Shown: positions 27,346-36,456, counted from the first letter of the stretch. The stretch is 64,000 bases of DNA from Bacillota bacterium (GCA_023412915.1 JAEZRE010000010.1:1-64000); one strand, 5' to 3'. The notes: generated by a model not told the origin, from the letters alone. Numbers and translations are program-made.

Positions 27346-28512
27346 ATGGGTGAAATTATTTTGTACAGAGGTCCAGTGGAAGAAACTCCCGAACTGGCGG
27401 GCTATGACAGCAGCAGGATAGAGGCGCTGAATATGCATTTATGGAAAATGATCGATGATAAGCGTCTCATGGGTGCAAGCTATTGTATTGCCAGAAATGA
27501 CAAGGTCATCGCCAACAATGCATTGGGCTACAACAGCTATAAGAGAGAGCAGGGTGGGCTGATGAAACCGGACACCGTCATGCGGATAGCCTCCGTTACG
27601 AAGTTCATAACTACGGTAGCTGTGTTCAAGCTCGTCGAGGATGGTTACATCCGTCCGGACGAGCAGATGTCGCGCTACATTCCGCAGATGGATAAAGAGC
27701 CTTTTAAAGCCATAACTATCGCACAGGTGCTTTCACATTCGTCGGGCCTTCCGTTCGGTTCGGATGAAGCGACTAATCCCTTCGCGTACATAGATAAATG
27801 CAAGAAGGGCGAGGATTGGATAGAAGCCGGACTCAAAGCGGGAGTATCCTGCAAGCCCGGAGAACAGTGGATCTATTCCACCTTCGGTTTCGTGCTGCTC
27901 GGAGCTCTGATCCGGAACGTTACAGCGGTGAAGGCAGAGGAATATATTACTAAAAATATTCTGGAACCTTTGGGCATGAAGGATTCCAGCTTCAGCCCCG
28001 GTCCTGAACTCGGCAGACGCCACCTGAGACAGTTCGAGGAGTATGAAAAAGACATCGACAATATGATCAGCGGCATATCGGACCCGGAAACCGAAAACAG
28101 TATCTGGAGCGAAGTGCCGCAAACAGGAGGAGGGCTCCATTCGACGGCTATGGATCTGTCCCGTTTCGCAAGGATGCTCTGCAATGGAGGCCGTTTTGGG
28201 AATGTCAGAATTCTGGGGAAAATGGCTATTGAAAAAATGCGCACGAAGTATCTTTTCAACGTACCGGATTACTGCTGGGGCGCAAACAATAAAGACAGGC
28301 TGTACGGTATGGGACCCGATCTGCGCAGGGGAGACGCAATCATTACCAGCCCGGATTTCTTTTTCCACGAAGGCTGGGGATATTTGTCGGTAGTAATCGA
28401 TCCGAGGGAGAAGCTGTCAGCTGTCTGGATGGTTCCCTACACCGACGGTAACGTCTGGTATCCGGAAAGCCTGTTGAACGTCAAGAACATTATCTGGTCG
28501 GGGTTGATATGA
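27346..28512 (+). CDS. Serine hydrolase, class C beta-lactamase fold
   Basis: The 388-residue protein has the beta-lactamase/DD-peptidase fold motifs: SVTK (Ser83, Lys86), the tyrosine motif in QWIYSTFGFV near residue 184, and HEGWG near residue 348 in place of the KTG triad. No signal peptide is visible, so it is likely cytoplasmic and an esterase or peptidase rather than a resistance enzyme. The ATG at 27346 follows AAGGAG; an upstream in-frame extension starting at 27280 has no RBS. It is divergent from the PadR operon. Confidence 0.88.
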   Translation: MGEIILYRGPVEETPELAGYDSSRIEALNMHLWKMIDDKRLMGASYCIARNDKVIANNALGYNSYKREQGGLMKPDTVMRIASVTKFITTVAVFKLVEDGYIRPDEQMSRYIPQMDKEPFKAITIAQVLSHSSGLPFGSDEATNPFAYIDKCKKGEDWIEAGLKAGVSCKPGEQWIYSTFGFVLLGALIRNVTAVKAEEYITKNILEPLGMKDSSFSPGPELGRRHLRQFEEYEKDIDNMISGISDPETENSIWSEVPQTGGGLHSTAMDLSRFARMLCNGGRFGNVRILGKMAIEKMRTKYLFNVPDYCWGANNKDRLYGMGPDLRRGDAIITSPDFFFHEGWGYLSVVIDPREKLSAVWMVPYTDGNVWYPESLLNVKNIIWSGLI

Positions 28513-28907
28513 TTATACCGATGGCGAAAGTTGTACAGACGAAGTGACAACCGTCGTGCGTGGTGGGAGCCCAGTCTCCCCCCGCGGCCGGTTCAGTCAA
28601 AAACAAGCACATTACTCTCTTGCATTATATTGCTGTTTGCTAATCAAATATTGCTTTTAACCGGTCGGATTATTGTTTGCCGCCATCATTTTTTTGCTTT
28701 TTATTGCTTTTTTTTGCTTGCTTGTTGCCTACCTATTTAATTAATCAAATAACTTTTATATACTATTTACATACAAAAGAGATTTTTATTCATAAATACC
28801 AAACATTATCACTTTACGGCATTCATACGTTCTTCGGCCGGTTGAAATATCGATATTGGATGACACTTTAAACCGCAAATCAAAATTGGTGAAAGAGGGA
28901 TAATTCT
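28513..28907. other. 395-bp gene-free region with TTGC-rich tract
   Basis: No credible gene is seen. Between 28620 and 28728 the tetramer TTGC occurs ten times (starts 28620, 28630, 28637, 28651, 28677, 28694, 28704, 28714, 28718, 28725), several spaced ten bases apart and embedded in T-tracts. The rest is AT-rich and presumably holds the promoter of the AraC-type gene that follows. Confidence 0.5.
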
Positions 28908-29810
28908 TTGATTGAGATTTTGAATGGAATCCATGAAACTGTAGATTACCACGGAGATTTCAAGATCCGCATATTTCAAAACAAGGAATGTGAAGATTAT
29001 CCGCTGCACTGGCATACCGACGCCGAAATCATCATGCCCATTGAAAACAGTTATAAGGTTGCCGTAGACGAAAAGACATATGAACTGGATGCCAGGGATA
29101 TGATCATAATCCCCTCCGGCGAACTGCATCGGATGTATGCCCCTACCGCCGGACACAGGATCATTATCCAGTTCGACTGTAACATGCTTTATAGCCTTAA
29201 CGGTTTCAATCCGGCCTTCAATATGTTCCATCCCTGTGTAATTGTAACGCCTTTAACGATGCCCGATGTATACGATGAACTCTCAACGCTTGTTTTAGAT
29301 ATAGCTTCCGAATATTTTTCAGCGCTGCCACTAAGAGAAGCCTCGGTCTATTCATTGCTGATACGGTTTTTTACGATACTTGGCAGGGATTGCATAAGCA
29401 GGAGCGATGAGGCTTCAAATATGAAAACCCAAAAACAGCTTGAATATGTAAACTTATTTTTTAACGTATGCAATTATATTAACGATCATTGTACTGAAAA
29501 CATCAAACTGGATGACATCGCTAATATCGCCGGCTTCAGCAAATTCCATTTTGCCCGGCTGTTCAAGCAGGTAATGAACATATCCTGCTATGATTACCTG
29601 ATCAGCCGCAGGATAATGCTTGCGGAAAAGCTGTTGACCAATCCCGATATGTCGATAATGCAGGTTGCGATGAAGTCCGGTTTCAGCAGCCTTGCGACAT
29701 TCAACCGTTTGTTCAAGGCTAAAAAGTGCTGTACCCCTACGGAATACAAGTCGCTTTACGGTGTACAAACCCAATTCCGCGACAAAAGCCAGAACGTTAC
29801 GTCCCTTTAG
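28908..29810 (+). CDS. AraC family transcriptional regulator with cupin sensor domain
   Basis: A 300-residue regulator with an N-terminal cupin-like sugar-sensing domain (LHWHTDAEIIMPIENSYKV; DMIIIPSGELHRM) and C-terminal double helix-turn-helix (IKLDDIANIAGFSKFHFARL; SLATFNRLFKAKKCCTPTEY). The start is TTG at 28908, with AGAGGG nine bases upstream and no in-frame ATG nearby. It lies directly before a sugar transporter operon on the same strand, which is the probable target; such cupin-AraC regulators usually activate in response to a sugar. Confidence 0.9.
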   Translation: MIEILNGIHETVDYHGDFKIRIFQNKECEDYPLHWHTDAEIIMPIENSYKVAVDEKTYELDARDMIIIPSGELHRMYAPTAGHRIIIQFDCNMLYSLNGFNPAFNMFHPCVIVTPLTMPDVYDELSTLVLDIASEYFSALPLREASVYSLLIRFFTILGRDCISRSDEASNMKTQKQLEYVNLFFNVCNYINDHCTENIKLDDIANIAGFSKFHFARLFKQVMNISCYDYLISRRIMLAEKLLTNPDMSIMQVAMKSGFSSLATFNRLFKAKKCCTPTEYKSLYGVQTQFRDKSQNVTSL

Positions 29811-29984
29811 CTCCTTGCACAAGGCAATCCCATATCCTTGCGCTTAAGATATAAATAAGAAGAACCAGAAGTGAGGTGGTAATTTTTAGAATTCATTAAG
29901 CCAAAAAACAAGCAATATTTGATTAGGAGATAGCAATATACAAGGAGCACTTTTAGGAAATATGTTATATAATTCAAATGCAGT

Positions 29985-30002
29985 TGCACTTAAAATTGTG
30001 CA
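29985..30002. promoter_or_regulatory. Inverted repeat TGCAC-N8-GTGCA upstream of binding-protein gene
   Basis: Exact 5-bp arms lie 29 bases before the ATG at 30031, so they fall in the promoter or leader. A TATAAT is present at 29968-29973 just upstream. It could be a regulator site near +1 or a small leader hairpin. Confidence 0.35.
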
Positions 30003-30030
30003 TTTTGCATAAATTAAAAGGAGGGAAACC

Positions 30031-31479
30031 ATGAAACGTATTCTTTCTGTTTTACTCGTTGTTATGATGCTTGTTACTGTAGCATTCACAGGCTGCGGCA
30101 AAGCAACCACCACCGAAGAGCCCGCTGCCACACCGGCAGCCGCTGAGGCCACTGCTCCGGCAGCAGCCGAAGCTTCCAGTGCACCGGCTGAGCCCGTTGC
30201 TGCTCCGGCAGTAGCTGATGATCCCAGTGTTAAAGTACTCAACCTCTGGAGCTTTACCGACGAAGTTCCGAAGATGGTTGACAAGTACAAAGCAACTCAT
30301 CCCGACTTCCCGTACGAAGTCAAAACTACCATTATCGCTACCACTGATGGCGCTTATCAGCCCGCTCTCGACCAGGCACTTGCTGCCGGCGGAGCAGATG
30401 CACCTGATATCTACACCGCAGAGGCTGCATTCGTCCTCAAGTACACACAGGGCGACGCCTACAAGTATGCCGCAGCTTACAAGGATCTCGGCATTGACGT
30501 AGACAACGCACTGAAAGCAGCTGAAATAGCTCCTTACGTTTCCGATATCGGAACTAATCCCGATGGCAACCTTATAGGTCTTGCTTATCAGGCAACCGGC
30601 GGCGCATACATCTATCGCCGTTCGATAGCCAAGGACGTTTGGGGAACTGACGACCCGGCAACCATCAAGGATAAGGTCGGACCCGGCTGGGATAAATTCT
30701 TTGCAGCGGCAGCTGAACTGAAAGCCAAGGGTTACGGCATAGTTTCAGGCGACGGCGATATCTGGCATTCAATCGAAAACAGCTCTGAAAAGGGTTGGAT
30801 CGTTGATGGCAAGCTCTATATCGATCCTCTGCGTGAACAGTTCCTTGATCTGTCCAAGAAGCTCAAAGACGGCGGTTACTACAATGATACCCAGGACTGG
30901 ACCGATGCTTGGTATGCTGACATGAAGGATGCCGGCAAGCAGAAGATACTCGGATTCTTTGGTCCTGCATGGCTCATCAACTACGTAATGGCTGGTAACT
31001 CCGGTGGAAAGAAACCCGGCGAAGGCACTTACGGCGACTGGGCAATCTGCGAACCTACAGTTGGATTCTCCTGGGGCGGAACATGGGTTCTTGCAAACAA
31101 GGACACCAAGCTCAAGAAGACTGTTGGCGACATAATCAATTGGATCACTCTCGACACTTCCGATACTGGTCTCTCATATATGTGGGCTAACGGCACTCTC
31201 AACGGACCTGGCGGAACGAAGGATACTGTCGCTTCCGGTACCGTTATGAAGAAGTCCGATGGTAAGCTCGACTTCCTGGGCGGACAGAACATGTTCGACG
31301 TATTCGTACCTGCTGGCGCAACTGCTACCGGTAAGAATAAGACCCAGTACGACGAATCCATCAACAGCCTCTGGCGTGATCAGGTACGTCAGTACACTGG
31401 CGGCAAGAAGACCCGCGATCAGGCTATCGCAGACTTCAAGCAGCAGGTTGCTGATAACCTCGGTATCACTGTAGAGTAA
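30031..31479 (+). CDS. Extracellular sugar-binding lipoprotein (ABC transporter)
   Basis: This 482-residue protein has a lipoprotein signal (VAFTGC, Cys22), then an Ala/Pro/Glu-rich low-complexity linker to about residue 65 that likely spans the cell wall, then an SBP_bac_1-type binding fold. It is rich in aromatic residues (WxxxW segments near QDWTDAWYADM), as expected for carbohydrate ligands. Two permease genes follow after a strong intercistronic hairpin. Codon use looks more optimised than in neighbouring genes, fitting high expression. Confidence 0.9.
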   Translation: MKRILSVLLVVMMLVTVAFTGCGKATTTEEPAATPAAAEATAPAAAEASSAPAEPVAAPAVADDPSVKVLNLWSFTDEVPKMVDKYKATHPDFPYEVKTTIIATTDGAYQPALDQALAAGGADAPDIYTAEAAFVLKYTQGDAYKYAAAYKDLGIDVDNALKAAEIAPYVSDIGTNPDGNLIGLAYQATGGAYIYRRSIAKDVWGTDDPATIKDKVGPGWDKFFAAAAELKAKGYGIVSGDGDIWHSIENSSEKGWIVDGKLYIDPLREQFLDLSKKLKDGGYYNDTQDWTDAWYADMKDAGKQKILGFFGPAWLINYVMAGNSGGKKPGEGTYGDWAICEPTVGFSWGGTWVLANKDTKLKKTVGDIINWITLDTSDTGLSYMWANGTLNGPGGTKDTVASGTVMKKSDGKLDFLGGQNMFDVFVPAGATATGKNKTQYDESINSLWRDQVRQYTGGKKTRDQAIADFKQQVADNLGITVE

Positions 31480-31494
31480 AAAAAGTAGTAAACA

Positions 31495-31530
31495 GGGGCG
31501 GGCGGATGCCTTTCCGACCGCCCCATTTTA
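31495..31530 (+). terminator. Intercistronic hairpin after the binding-protein gene
   Basis: GGGGCGG (31495-31501) pairs with CCGCCCC (31518-31524), with an additional inner CGGA/TCCG stem, followed by ATTTTATATTG. A partial terminator limiting permease expression relative to the binding protein is likely. Confidence 0.75.
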
Positions 31531-31573
31531 TATTGTTTAGTTTATGCCCAAACCCTTTACCGGAGGTGATCCA

Positions 31574-32560
31574 ATGCGACGCAAGAGTGTCAGCTATGCC
31601 AAATACGGCTATATTTTTTCTATACCTTTCGTACTTGCGTACATCATTTTCTCTTTATACCCAACAATCTACACGGCAGTTATCGGTTTTACCGATTTAA
31701 GAGGTTTAACTAAAACGGATTGGAAATTTTTATCAAAGCCTTTTGCGAATTTCCAACAAATATTGAAAACTCCAGCCTTTATAGAATCATTACAGAATAC
31801 GGCAATTATTTGGATCATTAACTTCATACCGCAAATACTGCTTGCGCTCCTTCTCACTGCATGGTTCACCAACCATCGCCGCAATATAAAAGGGCAGGGC
31901 GCGTTCAAAGTTATATTTTATATGCCGAATATAATTACGGCTGCTACGATAGCAATACTTTTCAGCTCGCTGTTTGGATATCCCGTAGGCCCTGTGAATG
32001 ACTTGCTCCAGTCTTTGGGTATATCGAAAGAGTCGATTTACTTCCTTAATGAGAAGTGGACGGCCAAGCTTATCGTTGCATTCATCCAGTTCTGGCAGTG
32101 GTACGGATATACGATGCTTATATTGATCTCGGGCGTTTTGGGTATTAACCCTGAACTTTTTGAAGCAGCAGAGATGGACGGCGCTTCAAGCTCACAGTCT
32201 TTCTTCAAAATAACCATTCCCAGTTTGAGGACTATTATGCTCTATATGCTCGTAACAAGTATGATCGGCGGTTTGCAGATGTTCGATATCCCGAAGCTGT
32301 TCATACCGAACAGCGGTCCCGATAACGCTACGCTTACCACAAGCGTGTTCATCTACAATCAGGCATTCAGCGGGAGTTATATGTATAACCGCGCGGCGGC
32401 TGCAAGTATGATTATGTTTGTGATCATAGCCATACTGTCAGGAGTACTTTTCTTCAGTATGCGGGACAGAGCTGCGGCTAAGCTGAGAAAAGCGGAGAAG
32501 GACAGATTGAAAGCTTACAACCAAGCCAATAAGACAGCGACAAGGAGGGCGGAAGTATGA
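31574..32560 (+). CDS. Sugar ABC transporter permease, MalF type
   Basis: A 328-residue BPD_transp_1 permease with six predicted membrane helices and the EAA loop LFEAAEMDGASSSQSFFKIT. An upstream ATG at 31544 is in frame but has no RBS; GGAGGTGATCC, a near-complete match to the anti-SD, lies just before ATG 31574. The C-terminus is charged (KAEKDRLKAYNQANKT). It overlaps the next permease gene by four bases. Confidence 0.92.
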   Translation: MRRKSVSYAKYGYIFSIPFVLAYIIFSLYPTIYTAVIGFTDLRGLTKTDWKFLSKPFANFQQILKTPAFIESLQNTAIIWIINFIPQILLALLLTAWFTNHRRNIKGQGAFKVIFYMPNIITAATIAILFSSLFGYPVGPVNDLLQSLGISKESIYFLNEKWTAKLIVAFIQFWQWYGYTMLILISGVLGINPELFEAAEMDGASSSQSFFKITIPSLRTIMLYMLVTSMIGGLQMFDIPKLFIPNSGPDNATLTTSVFIYNQAFSGSYMYNRAAAASMIMFVIIAILSGVLFFSMRDRAAAKLRKAEKDRLKAYNQANKTATRRAEV

Positions 32561-33399
32561 GAAGCAGATCGAATGGATATGCAATGAATACGGTAATATA
32601 CACCGCCTGTATTTTCCTGGCGTTGTTGAGTATATTGCCGTTCTGGATAATGATCATGAACTCGACGCGCGGGACTTTTGAGATACAGCAGCACGCCGTA
32701 TCGCTTTTTCCTTCGACGCATCTGATGGACAATGTCAAAATTCTAGTCGGCAAGAGCTTTAATCCGGTCACCGGATTTACGAACTCGATGATAATCTCCA
32801 TCGGTACTACGCTTTGTGCGGTATATTTCTCTTCGCTTACCGCATACGGACTGGTAGCTTATGACTGGAGGATGCGTCAGCCGTTCTTCACTTTTATAAT
32901 GGCTATACTGATGATACCTGCACAGGTGTCGGGTATCGGATTTTATCAGTTTATGTACAAAATCCATTGGACTAACAACTTTTTGCCATTGATACTTCCC
33001 GCAATAGCAGGGCCGGCAATGGTGTTTTTCATGAGGCAGTACCTGCTGGCCACGCTGCAGCTCGATGTCGTGAACTCGGCGAGAATAGACGGCGCAGGTG
33101 AATTCTATACTTTCAACAGGATAATCATGCCAATCATGAAACCTGCCGTTGCGACACAGGCGATATTCGCATTCGTCGGCAGCTGGAACAGCTTGTTCAC
33201 GCCGATGGTTCTGCTTACCGCCAAGGAAAAATATACTATGCCGATAATGGTAAGTCTGCTGCGAGGCGATATTTACAAGAAGGAATACGGTTCAATCTAT
33301 TTAGGCTTGTCACTGACAGTATTACCGTTGTTTGTAGTATATTTCCTTCTGTCGAAATATATCATAGCCGGTGTCGCGCTGGGTAGTGTCAAGGAATAG
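32557..33399 (+). CDS. Sugar ABC transporter permease, MalG type
   Basis: The 280-residue partner permease has six predicted helices and the EAA loop ARIDGAGEFYTFNRIIMPIM. It starts in an ATGA overlap with the preceding permease gene. No ATPase gene follows; an intrinsic terminator at 33464-33501 closes the operon. As with the minus-strand locus at 16.7-18.5 kb, a multitask MsmX-like ATPase from elsewhere is inferred. Confidence 0.92.
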   Translation: MRSRSNGYAMNTVIYTACIFLALLSILPFWIMIMNSTRGTFEIQQHAVSLFPSTHLMDNVKILVGKSFNPVTGFTNSMIISIGTTLCAVYFSSLTAYGLVAYDWRMRQPFFTFIMAILMIPAQVSGIGFYQFMYKIHWTNNFLPLILPAIAGPAMVFFMRQYLLATLQLDVVNSARIDGAGEFYTFNRIIMPIMKPAVATQAIFAFVGSWNSLFTPMVLLTAKEKYTMPIMVSLLRGDIYKKEYGSIYLGLSLTVLPLFVVYFLLSKYIIAGVALGSVKE

Positions 33400-33593
33400 T
33401 CTCGAGAATTATTATAGACAAGGCATTATAAGCTGCGAAATGAGAATATTAGTATTAACGTAAAAGACTTCCTGTTCGAATAGAATTATAGGAGGTCTTT
33501 TATTCTTTTTCTAAAGCTGGCGTCGGGCTTTAGCTATAGGTTTAGGGTAACAAAGTGAGTCATAGGGGAAAAGAAAAATGTTTTACAAATATC
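33400..33593. other. Start of the 418-bp intergenic region before modA
   Basis: No gene is seen between the permease stop and modA. The first part contains the transporter terminator (33464-33501). The second part contains a promoter and a terminated leader, listed separately. Bases 33515-33590 show nothing recognisable. Confidence 0.6.
33464..33513 (+). terminator. Intrinsic terminator of the sugar transporter operon
   Basis: An 11-bp stem with one G-T pair (33464-33474 with 33491-33501) is followed by TTATTCTTTTTC. Confidence 0.85.
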
Positions 33594-33623
33594 TTGACAT
33601 ATTGGTATTTCCTTGGTTATACT
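33594..33623 (+). promoter_or_regulatory. SigA-type promoter for modABC
   Basis: TTGACA at 33594-33599 and TATACT at 33618-33623 are separated by 18 bp. Transcription should begin near 33630, giving a leader of roughly 190 bases before modA. Confidence 0.75.
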
Positions 33624-33708
33624 ATCTACTAATTAATCCGGATTGACTAACTGCAAAATTAAATAGAGTGTAAGGTTCAATCTCAAAGTGCCAGAACTGC
33701 ATGACATA

Positions 33709-33738
33709 GGCGTCTTAGATTTTCTAGGACGCTTTTTT
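33709..33738 (+). terminator. Intrinsic terminator inside the modA leader (attenuator)
   Basis: A 10-bp stem (33710-33719 with 33723-33732, one T-G pair), loop TTT, then six T's. It lies about 80 bases downstream of the predicted transcription start and 80 upstream of modA, with no gene in between, so it should act as an attenuator. A weak alternative GAC-N6-GTC hairpin (33703-33714) overlaps its 5' arm and would be mutually exclusive with it. Confidence 0.8.
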
Positions 33739-33817
33739 GTCGTATTCAAAAACGAATAGCGGCCTGATTACGGGCGCTGAACTAAATTTAGTATTTGTTT
33801 TGAAGGAGGTAGTGAAA

Positions 33818-34627
33818 ATGAAAAGTTACACAAAGACCGGGTATACGAATTGTGGAATCTCATGGGTAAAGAGATTGTCAGCTGTTTTTCTTATTTTCAC
33901 AATGATATTTACCTCGGGTTGTGGAAAAAAGGAAGAGAGCACGCAGATACTCATTGGCGCTGCCGCAAGTCTGAAACCGGCGTTGACTGAGATACAGAAT
34001 GCATATGCCAGGGAGAATCCGAAGATAGAACTCAGCTTCACTTTTGCAAGTTCGGGCACACTGGAACAGCAGGTCAGGGAAGGTTCATCGATAGACCTGT
34101 TTATCTCGGCTGCGGCAAAACAAATGAATTCATTGGAAGCGGACGGATTGATCATAAAAGCTACAAGAACCGATCTGCTTAAAAATGAAATCGTACTAAT
34201 CCTCCCAAAGGAAAGCAAGCTTGAAATATCCGGTTTTAACGATATCCTGAAGGCCCAGGCGATCGCGCTCGGAGAACCGGAATCGGTACCGGCCGGTCAA
34301 TATGCGAAGGAGGTTTTCGAGAAGCTCGGGATATGGGATGCTGTAAACAAACAGTCCACCTTTGGAACGAATGTAACGGAAGTTCTCTCCTGGGTCAGCT
34401 CAGGGAATGCGGACGCCGGAGTGGTTTACAAAACGGATGCGTTAACGGATGACGGTGTAAAAATCATCGGCGCCGCGCCGGCGGGAAGTCACAGCGATAT
34501 CGTTTATCCGGCGGCAGTGATCAAGGGCAGCGATGCGGAAAAGCAGGCGAATGCTTTTCTTGAGTTCCTGGGGGTTGAGGAAGCAGGCAGGATATTCGAG
34601 AAATATGGATTTACTGTAATCGATTGA
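33818..34627 (+). CDS. modA: Molybdate ABC transporter substrate-binding lipoprotein
   Basis: A 269-residue lipoprotein (FTSGC, Cys35) of the ModA family: the mature part opens ILIGAAASLKPALTEIQNAY and contains FTFASSGTLEQQVREGSSIDLFISAA, the oxyanion-binding segments that hold molybdate or tungstate. The start is ATG 33818, preceded by GAAGGAGGTAGT; the long upstream frame extension runs through a terminator and is not coding. Position directly before modB, modC and the nif genes indicates molybdenum supply for FeMo-cofactor. Confidence 0.95.
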   Translation: MKSYTKTGYTNCGISWVKRLSAVFLIFTMIFTSGCGKKEESTQILIGAAASLKPALTEIQNAYARENPKIELSFTFASSGTLEQQVREGSSIDLFISAAAKQMNSLEADGLIIKATRTDLLKNEIVLILPKESKLEISGFNDILKAQAIALGEPESVPAGQYAKEVFEKLGIWDAVNKQSTFGTNVTEVLSWVSSGNADAGVVYKTDALTDDGVKIIGAAPAGSHSDIVYPAAVIKGSDAEKQANAFLEFLGVEEAGRIFEKYGFTVID

Positions 34628-34720
34628 GCATTTGAGACAATTGAACTATGATGTTGCGCTTACCCGGAAACGGAAGCGGTTGATATCATAGGATGACGTG
34701 TAAGAGAAGGAGGAAGGGAA

Positions 34721-35401
34721 ATGGACTGGTCGCCGTTATGGATATCACTTAATACTGCAATTCCTGCTTCTGTCATTACCTTCTTTCTGGGCATTTATGC
34801 GGCGCAGGGAGTGATGAAGCTAAACAGCCGGATTGGCCGTATATTTGACGCATTGCTCACAATGCCTTTGGTATTGCCGCCAACCGTTGTTGGATTTATT
34901 CTTCTTCTGCTGCTCGGTAAAAACGGAGGCATTGGCAGATTGCTAATAGGTCTGGGTATTCAGGTCATATTTACTCGAATTGCCGCCATAATCGCGGCAG
35001 TAGTCATTTCACTGCCGCTGATGTACCGTTCCTCCAAGGCGGCTTTTGAGCAGGTGGACCACAATCTGATCTATGCGGGTAGAACACTGGGAATGTCCGA
35101 GAGCAGGATATTCTGGATGATCATTATACCAAACGCATTGCCCGGAATAATATCCGGAGGTATCCTGGCACTGGCACGGGCGCTGGGCGAGTTCGGAGCA
35201 ACATTGATGGTAGCCGGTAACATTGCGGGGAAAACGCAGACCATGCCCCTGGCGGTCTATATGGCTATACAGTGCGGCAATAAACAGGAAGCGGCAGTTT
35301 GGGTTATTATTTTAATTGCGATATCATTTCCAATGGTGTTTTTTTTAGGACGGCTGGCGGTCGACAGCAGAAAGAAACGGGTAAAGGAGGAGGGCTTATG
35401 A
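34721..35401 (+). CDS. modB: Molybdate ABC transporter permease
   Basis: The 226-residue ModB-type permease has five predicted membrane helices and the EAA-like loop AGRTLGMSESRIFWMIIIPNALPGI. PLVLPPTVVGFILLLLLGKNG near the N-terminus is typical of ModB. GGAGGAAGG precedes the ATG, 93 bases after modA. It overlaps modC by four bases. Confidence 0.95.
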   Translation: MDWSPLWISLNTAIPASVITFFLGIYAAQGVMKLNSRIGRIFDALLTMPLVLPPTVVGFILLLLLGKNGGIGRLLIGLGIQVIFTRIAAIIAAVVISLPLMYRSSKAAFEQVDHNLIYAGRTLGMSESRIFWMIIIPNALPGIISGGILALARALGEFGATLMVAGNIAGKTQTMPLAVYMAIQCGNKQEAAVWVIILIAISFPMVFFLGRLAVDSRKKRVKEEGL

Positions 35402-36456
35402 GCCTGTTTGTACAGATCAGGAAGAAGTATGGAAACTTCAGCCTGGATGTCAACCTTGACAATACCGGCAGCAGTATGGGGCTGCTCGGCGCTTCCGGCT
35501 GCGGCAAGAGCCTCACGCTGCGGTGCGTTGCGGGGATTGAGATGCCGGACAGCGGCAGGATCGTCCTCAATGGAGAGACGCTTTTCGACTCAGAGAAGGG
35601 TATCAGGTTGAACGCCCGGAAAAGAAGAACAGGCCTGTTGTTCCAGAATTATGCCCTTTTTCCCAATATGACTGCGGAGAAAAATATCGAGGCCGGAGTC
35701 AGGAATAAAAAGGAGAGGAAAAGGACTGTTGAAGAACTGGCTGCATTGCTGCGCATCGGGAATAAACTGGACAGGTATCCTTGGCAGTTATCCGGAGGCG
35801 AACAGCAGAGGGTCGCAATAGCAAGGGTCCTGGCATATGCTCCGGACATACTGTTATTCGACGAACCGTTCTCCGCACTGGATTCGTTTTTGAAGGAAGG
35901 ACTACAGCAGGACATCCTGAAAGCTTTACAGCGGTATAAGGGTGACGTGCTCATGGTTTCGCACAGCCGGGAGGAATTGTACCGTTTCTGCGGAACTATA
36001 GCCGTGATGTACAAGGGAAGGATCATAGAGTCCGGTGGCAAGGCCGATATCTTCCATAAGCCTGCAAACCTCACGACAGCTAAACTGACAGACTGTAAGA
36101 ACATCTCCGCTGCGAGGAGGATTTCCGATCACTGTGTTGAGGCGCTGGACTGGAAGCTCTGCCTCAAGACAGAGCAAAGGGTGCCTGAGAAGACAGGCTT
36201 CGTGGGAATCCGCGCACATAATCTCAAACCCTGTTCCGAGGGCAGGGGGTCGAATGTTGTGCGCGTGACCCTGGAAGACATTTTGGAGGGCCCCTTTGAA
36301 AACTGCATTACCCTTCGGATAGACGGCATTTCAGAGGATCGGCGCAGGATAAACTGGACCGTTTCGCGGCAGGATTGGAAAGACGTGTACGAGGGGCGGC
36401 CGCCGGAGTTCATATCGATTCCCGCGGAGCATGTATTGCTGTTGACCGGAACATAG
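35398..36456 (+). CDS. modC: Molybdate ABC transporter ATPase
   Basis: The 352-residue ATPase has Walker A GASGCGKS near residues 32-39, signature LSGGEQQRVAIAR, Walker B ILLFDEPFSALD and a C-terminal regulatory region of about 110 residues that is probably a MOP/TOBE oxyanion-binding domain (VGIRAHNLKP). It starts inside the modB stop (ATGA). It drives molybdate import and may be feedback-regulated by cytoplasmic oxyanion. Confidence 0.94.
   Translation: MSLFVQIRKKYGNFSLDVNLDNTGSSMGLLGASGCGKSLTLRCVAGIEMPDSGRIVLNGETLFDSEKGIRLNARKRRTGLLFQNYALFPNMTAEKNIEAGVRNKKERKRTVEELAALLRIGNKLDRYPWQLSGGEQQRVAIARVLAYAPDILLFDEPFSALDSFLKEGLQQDILKALQRYKGDVLMVSHSREELYRFCGTIAVMYKGRIIESGGKADIFHKPANLTTAKLTDCKNISAARRISDHCVEALDWKLCLKTEQRVPEKTGFVGIRAHNLKPCSEGRGSNVVRVTLEDILEGPFENCITLRIDGISEDRRRINWTVSRQDWKDVYEGRPPEFISIPAEHVLLLTGT

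Noticed and set aside
33737..33817. Upstream start for modA at 33737
   Set aside because: The extension begins within the T-run of the leader terminator, has no ribosome-binding site and would bury the lipoprotein signal.
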